Part shown: positions 16,270-23,856 of the stretch, in pieces
Position numbering within the stretch: position 1 is the first letter of the stretch
How the letters are laid out: the number at the start of each line of letters is the position of its first letter
From: Verrucomicrobia bacterium UBA1731
GTDB taxonomy: Bacteria > Verrucomicrobiota > Kiritimatiellia > RFP12 > UBA1067
Direction of reading: 5' to 3'
Length of the DNA stretch: 26,585 bases
NCBI GenBank assembly: GCA_002317575.1
Contig: DCIH01000098.1
Span: 1,050 to 27,634 of the forward strand
The notes under the pieces: model-generated
Told to the model about the DNA's origin: nothing
What the model saw: only the letters and a program-made list of their open reading frames with translations
The model's database searches: none
Program-made: the position numbers and the translations under genes

Positions 16270-19035
16270 ATGAAACGGTTGTGGTTCGCTGCGTTGTCGC
16301 TGACCTGCGTGTTGGCGGGATGTATTTCCTTTTCCGAGGCCGACGAGACGGCCGAAAACGTTTTGGTTGAAAACGCGCCCGGGTACAATTCCTGGCCGAT
16401 GATCCAGGCCGTGAATGGAAAGCTCGTGTGCGCGTATAGCCGCGGTTCCGGGCACACGATCGCCGAATGGGGGCGCCATGCGTACGCGCGCACCTCGACG
16501 GACGGCGGCAAGACGTGGGGGCCCGAAGTCGTCGTGGCCGCAAGCCCGACCGAGGGCGAGGTGATGATCGGGAAGGGGTTCGATTCCGGCGGCGCGGCGC
16601 TCTTTTGGGTGCGGTGCCTGGGAAAAGCCAAGCACCACGACCTCTACCGCACCACGGACGGCGCGACGTTCACTAAAATCGCCTCGCCCAAGCTCGATCC
16701 GTTTCCGATGCAGATCACGGACGTGTTCCGCGTGAAAGGCACGCTTATGTGCCTGTGGTTCGCGACGGACTATTCTCGCACCGGTCGCGGCTCCTGGGGC
16801 GTTCTGACGAGCACGGACGACGGCGCGCATTGGACGCAGCGCGTCGTGGAGAAGGACGTACCGCTCGCGGATTTGCCCACCGAGCCGTCGGTCGTCGTGA
16901 TGGACGACGGACGGTTGCTGGGCCTGGCGCGCACCGAGATTCCGGGCGAAGAGGGCGGGCGTCAGTTTCAGTTGACGTCGTGTGACGGCGGCATGACCTG
17001 GCGCAAAACGAAAACGAACATCGGCGACGTCCGCATTTCGACGCCGGCGCTCGTCTACGACGCCGCCACGGGCGTCGTCCACAACTACTACTACGAGCGC
17101 GGGAAGGGTCGCGTCAAACGGCGCACGGCAAAAGCGTCTGAAATCTTCGACAACCCGACGCGCTGGCCGGCGCCGACCGTGGTCGCCTACGGCCACGAGG
17201 AGCGTCCGCATGACGCGGGGAACGTGAATGTGGCCGTTTGGAACGGCAAGCACGTGCTGGCCTATTATTACGGCACGCAGTCGCAGGCGGCGGTGTATGT
17301 GAAGTCCCTGCGGCCCTGTGTGACAGCGACGCCTCTCGCCGATCTGGAACGACCCTCCGCCACGGCGCACTTCGTCGCGGAACATCCGTGGAAGTGCTTC
17401 TACTACACGAATTCGCTGGAGGCGGCCGCCGGCGCGGTGAAAGCGTACGCGGACACGCTGACGCTTCCCACGGGCGAGACGCTCAAGGCGAAGGAATTGA
17501 CGTTCGACGCCGAAAACCGCGGCGACCTCGACAAGCTCTTCGGCGTCAAGCACCGCGAGAACCACTGGGACATGGACGCGCAGGACAACCACTATGCGAT
17601 TCTCGTGAACGAGCTGTACGCACCTGCGGACGGCACGGCGATGATCGGCGCGACGGCCGAGTGGTGGATGTCGTTCTACGCGAACGGGGAGAAGGTCTAC
17701 ACGACCTGGCCGAATGGCGACTATTGGGATTCCATCCAGTACACGAACCACGTTTTTCCCGTGCCGCTCAAGAAGGGCCGAAACCTCGTCGTGCTCTACG
17801 CCCGGCGCGGGCTTGGCCGCTGGTTTGCGGCGTTCGGCGAGGCGCCGAAGATGCCGTCCGTTTGGTCGCGGCAGACCGTCGAACGCCATTTCTTCCCGGG
17901 GACCGAACAGATCGATTGCGGTCCGTGGTTGACGGATCCCGCCGCCGATTCGGCGACGATCAGCTTCATCCTCCCGCGCACGCGGCGCGCGGGGATCGAG
18001 TACCGCAAAGTCGGCGTCGAGGCGTGGACGAAGGTTTGGCAGCAGAGCGCCATCCAGAAACGGACCGGCGCCTTCTTCCGGTACGAACTCAAGGGCCTTG
18101 AACCGGATGCGCAATACGAGTACCGCGTCGTCACGATCGTCGGCACGAAAACCGTGCGCAGTCCGTTGCACCATTTCCGCACGTTCTCCGCGAAACCGCA
18201 GACCGTCCGTCTCACGGTGACGGCCGATCTCCACCTCGACGCGCCCGACGCCGCAGACGACCGTTTCGTGCCGATGTCGAAGATGCCGAACGCGCTCGAT
18301 GCGGATGTGTTCGTTTCCCTGGGCGACTCCACGAGCCGCGGCGAAGACATCCGTCGCGGCATGATCGACTACTACATGAAGGGACTGCTGCGCACGTTCG
18401 GCCACGACCGCTACGTCTTCACGGTGCACGGCAACCACGAGTGGCGCGGCGAGGACGCGAGCGAATATTTCATGTATTTCCCGAAGGGCTACTATTCCGC
18501 CCGCGTCGGCGAGGCGTTTCTGCTGGTGCTCGATTCGGGCGAACGCGATCCGATCGATTCGTGGCAGGGCAAGGCCGATCCGGACGCCGCATACAACGTC
18601 TACGACAAGGCGTACATGGCCGAGCAACGCAAATGGCTCGAAGAGACGCTCAAGAGCGAGTCGTGCCGGAGCGCCAAGTTTCGGATCGTGATGATCCACT
18701 GTCCGCCGACGGTGACGCTGCCCTACGAAACGCCGCACATGAAGGCGCTCTTGGACGGCCTCCTCGTGAGCTGGGACAAGAACAAGAAGCCGGAAGTGCT
18801 CACGCACCTTTGGCTCACGGGTCACAAGCACGAAAGCTGGTTCCGCCAGCGCATGGGAATCAACGAGTTGCAGATCTGCGGTCCGCACCATGTCGGCGGC
18901 GGTCTTGGCTGCGCGACGGTCGAGATCGGTCCCGAAGCGATCCGTCTCAAGGATTGGCACGTGCGCCGGAACGAACTCGCCTACGACGTGACGATCACGC
19001 CCGACGGCAAGGTGATCCAGAAATCCGGCAAGTGA
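16270..19035 (+). CDS. Lipoprotein fusion: sialidase-like propeller plus purple-acid-phosphatase-like domain
   Basis: This 921-residue protein has a lipobox VLAGC (C18). Residues about 30-350 form a BNR/Asp-box beta-propeller with STDGGKTW (76-83), STDDGAHW near 181 and SCDGGMTW near 237. Residues about 355-540 look like a jelly-roll carbohydrate-binding domain. Residues about 541-641 are fibronectin-III-like. The C-terminal part is a calcineurin-like metallophosphatase with all metal motifs: D653-x-H655, D686 in LGDS, N722-H723-E724, H810 in IHCPP and H852-x-H854 in TGHKHE. FnIII plus phosphatase is the purple-acid-phosphatase order; joining it to a sialidase-like propeller is unusual. AAGGAG at 16261-16266 favours ATG 16270; ATG 16252 or 16258 would add up to 6 residues. 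I could not confirm sialidase catalytic residues. Confidence 0.82.
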   Translation: MKRLWFAALSLTCVLAGCISFSEADETAENVLVENAPGYNSWPMIQAVNGKLVCAYSRGSGHTIAEWGRHAYARTSTDGGKTWGPEVVVAASPTEGEVMIGKGFDSGGAALFWVRCLGKAKHHDLYRTTDGATFTKIASPKLDPFPMQITDVFRVKGTLMCLWFATDYSRTGRGSWGVLTSTDDGAHWTQRVVEKDVPLADLPTEPSVVVMDDGRLLGLARTEIPGEEGGRQFQLTSCDGGMTWRKTKTNIGDVRISTPALVYDAATGVVHNYYYERGKGRVKRRTAKASEIFDNPTRWPAPTVVAYGHEERPHDAGNVNVAVWNGKHVLAYYYGTQSQAAVYVKSLRPCVTATPLADLERPSATAHFVAEHPWKCFYYTNSLEAAAGAVKAYADTLTLPTGETLKAKELTFDAENRGDLDKLFGVKHRENHWDMDAQDNHYAILVNELYAPADGTAMIGATAEWWMSFYANGEKVYTTWPNGDYWDSIQYTNHVFPVPLKKGRNLVVLYARRGLGRWFAAFGEAPKMPSVWSRQTVERHFFPGTEQIDCGPWLTDPAADSATISFILPRTRRAGIEYRKVGVEAWTKVWQQSAIQKRTGAFFRYELKGLEPDAQYEYRVVTIVGTKTVRSPLHHFRTFSAKPQTVRLTVTADLHLDAPDAADDRFVPMSKMPNALDADVFVSLGDSTSRGEDIRRGMIDYYMKGLLRTFGHDRYVFTVHGNHEWRGEDASEYFMYFPKGYYSARVGEAFLLVLDSGERDPIDSWQGKADPDAAYNVYDKAYMAEQRKWLEETLKSESCRSAKFRIVMIHCPPTVTLPYETPHMKALLDGLLVSWDKNKKPEVLTHLWLTGHKHESWFRQRMGINELQICGPHHVGGGLGCATVEIGPEAIRLKDWHVRRNELAYDVTITPDGKVIQKSGK

Positions 19036-19068
19036 TCCGAGCGCGGCGTTGCGATGCAAGGGGTTAAC

Positions 19069-21240
19069 ATGAAGAATATTTCTATAGCGCTTTTTCTGGC
19101 GTTGGTTGGGCAGGTGCTGGCGGCGACAGCCGCGGAGGACGTGGTCATTGAAAACGCGCGGTTCAAACTAGTGATCGGCGGCGACGCGCGGGCGCGGGCG
19201 CTTGTTGTGAAGGCGACGGGCGAGGAGCTGATCGACCCCGCCGAGGACGTGCCGGCGTTCTCCGTCGTACAGAACCGTCCCTTCAACAACGAAATCAAGT
19301 TGGCGTTCGCCAACAAGCGCACCGAGTTCAGGGCGGATCGCGTGCGGCGCGTCGGCGACGAGCTTGTCGTCGGTTTCGAACTCGTCTCGTACGAGGCGCG
19401 CATCCGCGTCGCGGAGCGGCCGGACTATGTGCTCTTCGAGCTGGTCGATTTCCCGCTCGGGCCGAAAGGTTCGAACGGGTTGAACATGACGTACCCGCCG
19501 GTCGAAGTGATGAAGATCCTGAATCTTCCCGTTCGCGAGCAGACGCATTTCGGCGATTGGCTCAATGTCAGCTGGGGCGAAAAGTCGGCGGTGTCTCTTT
19601 TCGCGGCCGAGCCCTACACCTGGATCGACAACGAACGCCGCAAGGGTTTTCGTCTGATGACGGCTGAGGCGCACCGCGGTCTCAAGCTGCGCGGCGCGAA
19701 GGCCGCGCTCGTCGCCTCGGCGACGAGCGCGTTTCTCGACGCGATGGACGCCGCCGAGAAGGGGCTGGGATTGCCGCACGGCGTCGAGAGCCGTCGCGAT
19801 CCGCGCATGAGCCGGTCCATCTACTGGACGGGTTCCATCAGTCCGGCCGACGTCGACGACCACATCGCACTCGCCAAGCGCGGCGGTTTCACGAAGATGC
19901 TCATCTACCACGAAGCGCTCACGGATCAAGGCGGCTATGCCGACATCGCCGACTACCGGCCCAACCTGAAGCTCTACCCGAAGGGGTACGACTCGATCCG
20001 CGAAATGCTCGCGAAGATCAAGGCGGCCGGCATCATGCCGGGCCTGCACGTGCTGCAGACGTTCATCGGCTTCAACACGCATTACATGACGCCGGTCGCC
20101 GATCCGCGTCTCAACCTGAAGGCGCATTTCACGCTCGCGAAGCCGTTTGGCGCCGACGCGAAGGGAGACCTCCACGTGCAGGAGGATCCTTCCGACTCGC
20201 CGACGAACGCGGAGAGCCGTTTCCTGGCCTTCGGCGGCGAACTGCTCTCCTACGAGGGCTTCACGACGGAGCGCCCTTACAAGTTCACGGGTGTGGCGCG
20301 CGGGGCGAAAAAGACGAATGTCGTCGACCATCCGCAGGGCCAGATCGGCGGCGTTCTCGACGTCTGCGAATTCGGCGCACGCAGCTGCTACATCGACCAG
20401 AACACCGATCTGCAGGATGAAATCGCCGAGAAGATCGCCAAGCTCTACGACTGCGGTTTCGAGTTCATGTACAACGACGGTTCCGAGGGCGTGAATGTGC
20501 CGCAAGGCATCCACGTCGCCAACGCGCAGTACCGCGTGTGGAAACGGCTCGCAAAAAAACCGCTGTTCACCGAAGGCGCGGCGAAGAGCCACTTCGGGTG
20601 GCACCACCAAGGCGGCGCGAATGCATTCGACATCTTCCCGCCCGAACAGTTCAAGGCGATGATCGTGCGCTGGCCGCTTTACGAAGCGCCGATCATGCAC
20701 GAGGACTTCACGCAGCTCGACTTCGGCTGGTGGGGCGTCTACACGCCGTCCGACGCGACTGTCGGCACGCAGATGGACATGTGGGAGTTCGGCACCTCGA
20801 AGGCGGCCGCGTGGAATTGTCCCGCCGCCATTCAGATCCATCCGCGGTGGCTCAAGAGCCATCCGCGTTGCGACGATCTGCTGGAGGTCATGCGCCGATG
20901 GGAGGATATCCGCGCGAAAGGATGGCTCACCCCGGCGCAGCGCGATACGCTCAAGGAAGCCAAGCGCGAGTTCCATCTGTTCGTGAACGAGACAGGCGAA
21001 TACGAGCTTTGCGAGATCGAGATGCTGCCGACGCCGGCCGGGGCGAAACACTTGCGCGGTTTCGTCTTCGAGCGCGGCGGCAAGCGCGTCGTTGCCGCCT
21101 GGCACACGCGGGGCGAGGGGACGATCGGCTGGGCGCTCGGTCCAAAGGAGAAGCTCTCGGCGTTGCGCTATTTCACGACGTCCGATTCTCGTGAGAAGGT
21201 GCGTTCCGACTGGGCGGCGGCAACGCTCGCGGACAAGTGA
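19069..21240 (+). CDS. Secreted TIM-barrel glycosidase-like protein, family unassigned
   Basis: This is a 723-residue exported protein with signal peptide MKNISIALFLALVGQVLA. I cannot place it in a named GH family. Residues about 25-240 look like a beta-sandwich. From about 245 a barrel-like region begins (SIYWTGSISPADVDDHIALA; MLIYHEAL; KAAGIMPGLHVLQ). Candidate catalytic acids are D470 and E473 in YNDGSEG, in a strand position like the nucleophile of GH31/GH36-type barrels, and acids in MHEDFTQLDFGWW. The C-terminus resembles a small beta domain. AAGGGG at 19059-19064 supports ATG 19069 over ATG 19054. It is the last gene of the unit starting at 13037. Its closeness to the sialidase-like fusion suggests a shared glycan. 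Confidence 0.68.
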   Translation: MKNISIALFLALVGQVLAATAAEDVVIENARFKLVIGGDARARALVVKATGEELIDPAEDVPAFSVVQNRPFNNEIKLAFANKRTEFRADRVRRVGDELVVGFELVSYEARIRVAERPDYVLFELVDFPLGPKGSNGLNMTYPPVEVMKILNLPVREQTHFGDWLNVSWGEKSAVSLFAAEPYTWIDNERRKGFRLMTAEAHRGLKLRGAKAALVASATSAFLDAMDAAEKGLGLPHGVESRRDPRMSRSIYWTGSISPADVDDHIALAKRGGFTKMLIYHEALTDQGGYADIADYRPNLKLYPKGYDSIREMLAKIKAAGIMPGLHVLQTFIGFNTHYMTPVADPRLNLKAHFTLAKPFGADAKGDLHVQEDPSDSPTNAESRFLAFGGELLSYEGFTTERPYKFTGVARGAKKTNVVDHPQGQIGGVLDVCEFGARSCYIDQNTDLQDEIAEKIAKLYDCGFEFMYNDGSEGVNVPQGIHVANAQYRVWKRLAKKPLFTEGAAKSHFGWHHQGGANAFDIFPPEQFKAMIVRWPLYEAPIMHEDFTQLDFGWWGVYTPSDATVGTQMDMWEFGTSKAAAWNCPAAIQIHPRWLKSHPRCDDLLEVMRRWEDIRAKGWLTPAQRDTLKEAKREFHLFVNETGEYELCEIEMLPTPAGAKHLRGFVFERGGKRVVAAWHTRGEGTIGWALGPKEKLSALRYFTTSDSREKVRSDWAAATLADK

Positions 21241-21245
21241 ACACG

Positions 21246-21255
21246 TGGTATAATG
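21246..21255 (+). promoter_or_regulatory. Extended -10 promoter of the Gfo/Idh/MocA gene
   Basis: TATAAT at 21249-21254 is preceded by TGg. Directly upstream is the palindrome CACGTG (21242-21247). No -35 is seen. Predicted +1 is near 21261, leaving a 24-nt leader that carries AAGGAG at 21272-21277, 7 nt before ATG 21285. Confidence 0.65.
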
Positions 21256-21284
21256 TCGGAAATTTCACTCCAAGGAGCCAGTTG

Positions 21285-22682
21285 ATGAAGAACCAGATTA
21301 GCAGAAGGTCGTTTCTCGTTTCCTCCCTCGCCGCGGGCGCGTTTCCGTTTTTGCCGGGTTGCGCCCTGTTCGGGCGCGACAAGGTGCGCCTTGCGTGCGT
21401 GGGCATCGGCCAGCAGGCGTGGAACGACATCTGGCAGTTCGAGTCGACAGGACTTTGCCAGATCGCGGCGCTCTGCGACACGGATCTGGACGGTCCCCAA
21501 TGCGTCGAGGCGCTCAAGTCCTACCCCGACGTGCCGCGCTTCCGCGACTTCCGCAAGATGCTCGACGCGATGGCCGGAAAGATCGACGCCGTCGCCGTGA
21601 TGAACCCTGACTTCTCGCACTTCCCCGCGTTGATGGCCGCCATGAAGCGCGGGCTCGCGGTGTTCAGCGAGAAGCCGCTCGCGCACACCTTTGAAGAATG
21701 CGAACTGCTGATGCAGGCGGAGGCGAAGTACGGCGTCGTCACCCAGATGGGCAACCAGGGACACTCGGGCAACAACTACTACCAGTTCAAGCACTATGTC
21801 GAAACCGGCGTCATCGACGTCTCCCAGCTCGCGCACCTCACGGCGCACATGAACAATCCGCGCCGCTGGCACAAGTGGAACGGCAAGGTGGACGGCTTCC
21901 GCAGCGGCGAGACGATGCCGAAGGGCATCGACTGGGACACCTGGCTCGGCACGGCGGCGTACCGTCCGTACTCCAAGGACTACGTGCAGGGCGAGTGGCG
22001 TAGCTGGTACGATTTCGGCAACGGCTGTCTCGGCGACTGGGGTGCGCACACGATGGACGGCATGCACCGCTTCTTCGAGCTCGGTTTGCCCACGGCGGTG
22101 AAGATAAAGGACGTGCAGGGCTGGAATCCGTACGTGTTCCCGATGCAGGACACGCTGACGTTCTCGTTCGCCGCGAAGGGCAAGCGTCCTGCGATCGACC
22201 TCGACTGGTACGAAGGCGTCACGAACAAGCCGACGCTCCCGAAGGGCTACAAGCCCATGGCGTGGGGCAAGGATATTCCGGCGGCGAAGGGGTCCACGGC
22301 GGCGGACGCGGCGAAGTCGCTCATCCCCGGCAAGTTCTTCGAGATGAAGGACGGCACCACGTGGCAGGGCGGTTCGCATTCGACGGCGCTCTTCCGCTGC
22401 GGCGACGACGATTCCGTGCCGGAGTACCCGAAGCCGGCCTCGAACCACTATGCGAACTTCCTCCTGGCCGTGCTCGGTCGCGAAAAGACGCGTTCGCCGT
22501 TTTCGGTGACGGGTCCGCTCAGCGAAGTGTTCTGCCTGGGCTGCATCGCGCAGCGCCTCAACCGTTCCTTCGCGTTCGATCCCGCCACGAAGCAAGTCGT
22601 CGGCGACGAGGTTGCGAACCGTCTGCTCAAGGGGTCCGAAGGCACGCCGCGCAAGGGCTGGGAAGAGTTCTACGTCGTCTGA
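21285..22682 (+). CDS. Tat-exported Gfo/Idh/MocA-family oxidoreductase
   Basis: This 465-residue NAD(P)-dependent oxidoreductase has a twin-arginine leader SRRSFLVSSLAAGAFPF ending in a lipobox-like LPGC (C26). The nucleotide-binding turn is VGIGQQAW (G40, G42), with the acidic residue of ALCDTDLDG further on. The family's catalytic EKP is at 129-131. QMGNQGHSG and the motif WRSWYDFGNGCLGDWGAH (D251, H255) are typical of the secreted sugar-active subgroup common in Planctomycetes and Verrucomicrobia. Such enzymes oxidise sugar rings, or use a transient keto step to cleave glycosides (as in GH109). The exact reaction here is unknown. The start is fixed by AAGGAG and the promoter at 21249. It converges with the transporter gene 6 nt downstream. 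Confidence 0.9.
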   Translation: MKNQISRRSFLVSSLAAGAFPFLPGCALFGRDKVRLACVGIGQQAWNDIWQFESTGLCQIAALCDTDLDGPQCVEALKSYPDVPRFRDFRKMLDAMAGKIDAVAVMNPDFSHFPALMAAMKRGLAVFSEKPLAHTFEECELLMQAEAKYGVVTQMGNQGHSGNNYYQFKHYVETGVIDVSQLAHLTAHMNNPRRWHKWNGKVDGFRSGETMPKGIDWDTWLGTAAYRPYSKDYVQGEWRSWYDFGNGCLGDWGAHTMDGMHRFFELGLPTAVKIKDVQGWNPYVFPMQDTLTFSFAAKGKRPAIDLDWYEGVTNKPTLPKGYKPMAWGKDIPAAKGSTAADAAKSLIPGKFFEMKDGTTWQGGSHSTALFRCGDDDSVPEYPKPASNHYANFLLAVLGREKTRSPFSVTGPLSEVFCLGCIAQRLNRSFAFDPATKQVVGDEVANRLLKGSEGTPRKGWEEFYVV

Positions 22683-22692
22683 CGGGCGTCAG
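22679..22692. terminator. Small hairpin between convergent stop codons
   Basis: CTGAC-gggc-GTCAG can fold as a 5-bp stem with a 4-nt loop. It contains the plus-strand TGA (22680-22682) and the minus-strand stop (22689-22691). There is no U-run on either side, so it is a weak candidate for a bidirectional terminator. Confidence 0.25.
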
Positions 22693-23600
22693 TCAGCCGA
22701 TCGCGCCTTGCGCTGACGGCCGGTTTCGACCGTGGCCGAGGCGACGATGAACGCGGTGCCGAGCCACTGCAGGGCCGTCACGCGTTCGCCCAGCAGGAGG
22801 ACGCCGAGTCCCATCGCGACGACGGGCGCGAAGTAGGCGCTCACGCTGATCACCGAGATCGGCAGGTATTTCTGCGCGGCGTTCCAGGTCCAGAAGGGCA
22901 TCAGCGTGGAGACGAGCGCGAGGGCGACCGTGAGCAGCCACGACCGCGCGTCGCCCGGCCATGTGCAGGCGCGGAACGGCAGCACGGCGCCCATCATCGC
23001 CGCGCCGAGGAGCATGGTCCAGGTGGTGAACGTGGTGGATCCGAGCTTGCGCACGGGTTCGCGACCGCACACGGTGTAGACGCCCCATGTCGCCGCCGCG
23101 AGCAGGATGAAGAAGTCGCCCGTGGAATACGCTTCGAGCGTGACGCCCTGGCGGTTGACGATCTGCACCACGAGCAAGGCGCCGAGGAAGCCGCTGACGA
23201 GGCCTACGAGTTCGCCGGGCGAAATGCGGCGCGAAACGACCACCGCCACGGTGAAGATCATCAGGGGCGTCAGGGCGTCCGCCATCGAGGCGTTCGCGAC
23301 GCTCACCTGGGAGCATCCGATGAACACGCACCACGCCATCACGCTCGTGCCCACGGGCGCGAGCCACAGGAGGTCGAGCCAATCGCGCCGCGTGGGCGCG
23401 AACAGCGCGGCGCGTCCGCGCGCGGTGGCGCAGCCAAGCGCGAGCATGACGCCGCCCGCGATCGCGAAGCGGCAGAAGGCCAGCACGTCGGCGGAAACGC
23501 CGTAGCGCTTCGTAAGCACGGATCCGGTCACGAACGTGAGCCCGAAGCCGATCTGCGCGAGCGCGAGCAGGAGGAAACCGATGAGAAGGCGTTTGAACAT
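22689..23600 (-). CDS. EamA/DMT-family transporter
   Basis: This 303-residue inner-membrane protein has about ten hydrophobic helices in two repeats of five, as in the drug/metabolite transporter superfamily. Diagnostic parts are FGLTFVTGSV in helix 1, CRFAIAGG in helix 2, VANASMADALTPLMIFTVAV near the end of the first repeat, WGVYTVCGR at the start of the second, and FAPVVAMGLGVLLLGERVT with the conserved GE near the last loop. It likely exports or imports a small metabolite; the substrate cannot be told. It is the only minus-strand gene and converges on the oxidoreductase gene. Its -10 is only 8 nt from the ATG, so its mRNA is predicted to be leaderless. Confidence 0.9.
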   Translation of the reverse strand: MFKRLLIGFLLLALAQIGFGLTFVTGSVLTKRYGVSADVLAFCRFAIAGGVMLALGCATARGRAALFAPTRRDWLDLLWLAPVGTSVMAWCVFIGCSQVSVANASMADALTPLMIFTVAVVVSRRISPGELVGLVSGFLGALLVVQIVNRQGVTLEAYSTGDFFILLAAATWGVYTVCGREPVRKLGSTTFTTWTMLLGAAMMGAVLPFRACTWPGDARSWLLTVALALVSTLMPFWTWNAAQKYLPISVISVSAYFAPVVAMGLGVLLLGERVTALQWLGTAFIVASATVETGRQRKARSAD

Positions 23601-23607
23601 GGTCGCG

Positions 23608-23617
23608 CATTATAGCA
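23608..23617 (-). promoter_or_regulatory. Extended -10 promoter of the EamA gene, probably leaderless
   Basis: On the minus strand TATAAT (23614-23609) is preceded by TGc and followed by G. With standard spacing +1 falls near 23602, 2 nt before the A of the start codon at 23600. TCGTGC and GCGCGA flank the -10 as a six-base inverted repeat with one mismatch. Confidence 0.65.
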
Positions 23618-23856
23618 CGAAAGTGCCATGAGATCGGCGCCGCGATGGTAATGAGATATTCTTGCAAAAGGTGGTGGAAAGGCGTATGCTACTTGCTTTT
23701 CAGGGGTAGTGTATAAATGAATCTTGAACGGCACACGCGGTTCGGGATGTTGTTGGTTTTGTGGAAGAGATGAACCATCGGCATATAGAGTCAGAACGGT
23801 GGACGCTGGTGGCGATTGATCTGCGGATTGAGGGAATTTTAAAAGGAAATGATGAA
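23618..23856 (+). other. Intergenic region upstream of the beta-helix protein
   Basis: No gene is supported here. It is less GC-rich than its surroundings. A possible sigma-70-type promoter is TTGCAA (23662-23667), 17 nt, TATGCT (23685-23690); a TATAAA at 23712-23717 is another weak -10. An 18-residue reading frame (23717-23773) overlaps, by ATGA, a frame that is continuous with the beta-helix gene from 23770. Neither has a Shine-Dalgarno. AAAGGA at 23842-23847 is the ribosome site for ATG 23857. Confidence 0.35.

Noticed and set aside
16379..16390. GGGTACAAT, a possible further -10 like that at 10970
   Set aside because: It lies inside the sialidase-like coding region, encodes part of the protein (GYNS), lacks the TGn extension and has no gene start downstream.
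15229..19059. A 1,276-codon open frame on the minus strand across two plus-strand genes
   Set aside because: It covers the FAD oxidoreductase and the sialidase-like fusion, both with clear motifs, and has low-complexity composition typical of antisense reading in high-GC DNA.
23717..23773. 18-residue reading frame upstream of the beta-helix gene, possible leader peptide
   Set aside because: No ribosome-binding site, and no run of regulatory codons or attenuator hairpin follows it.
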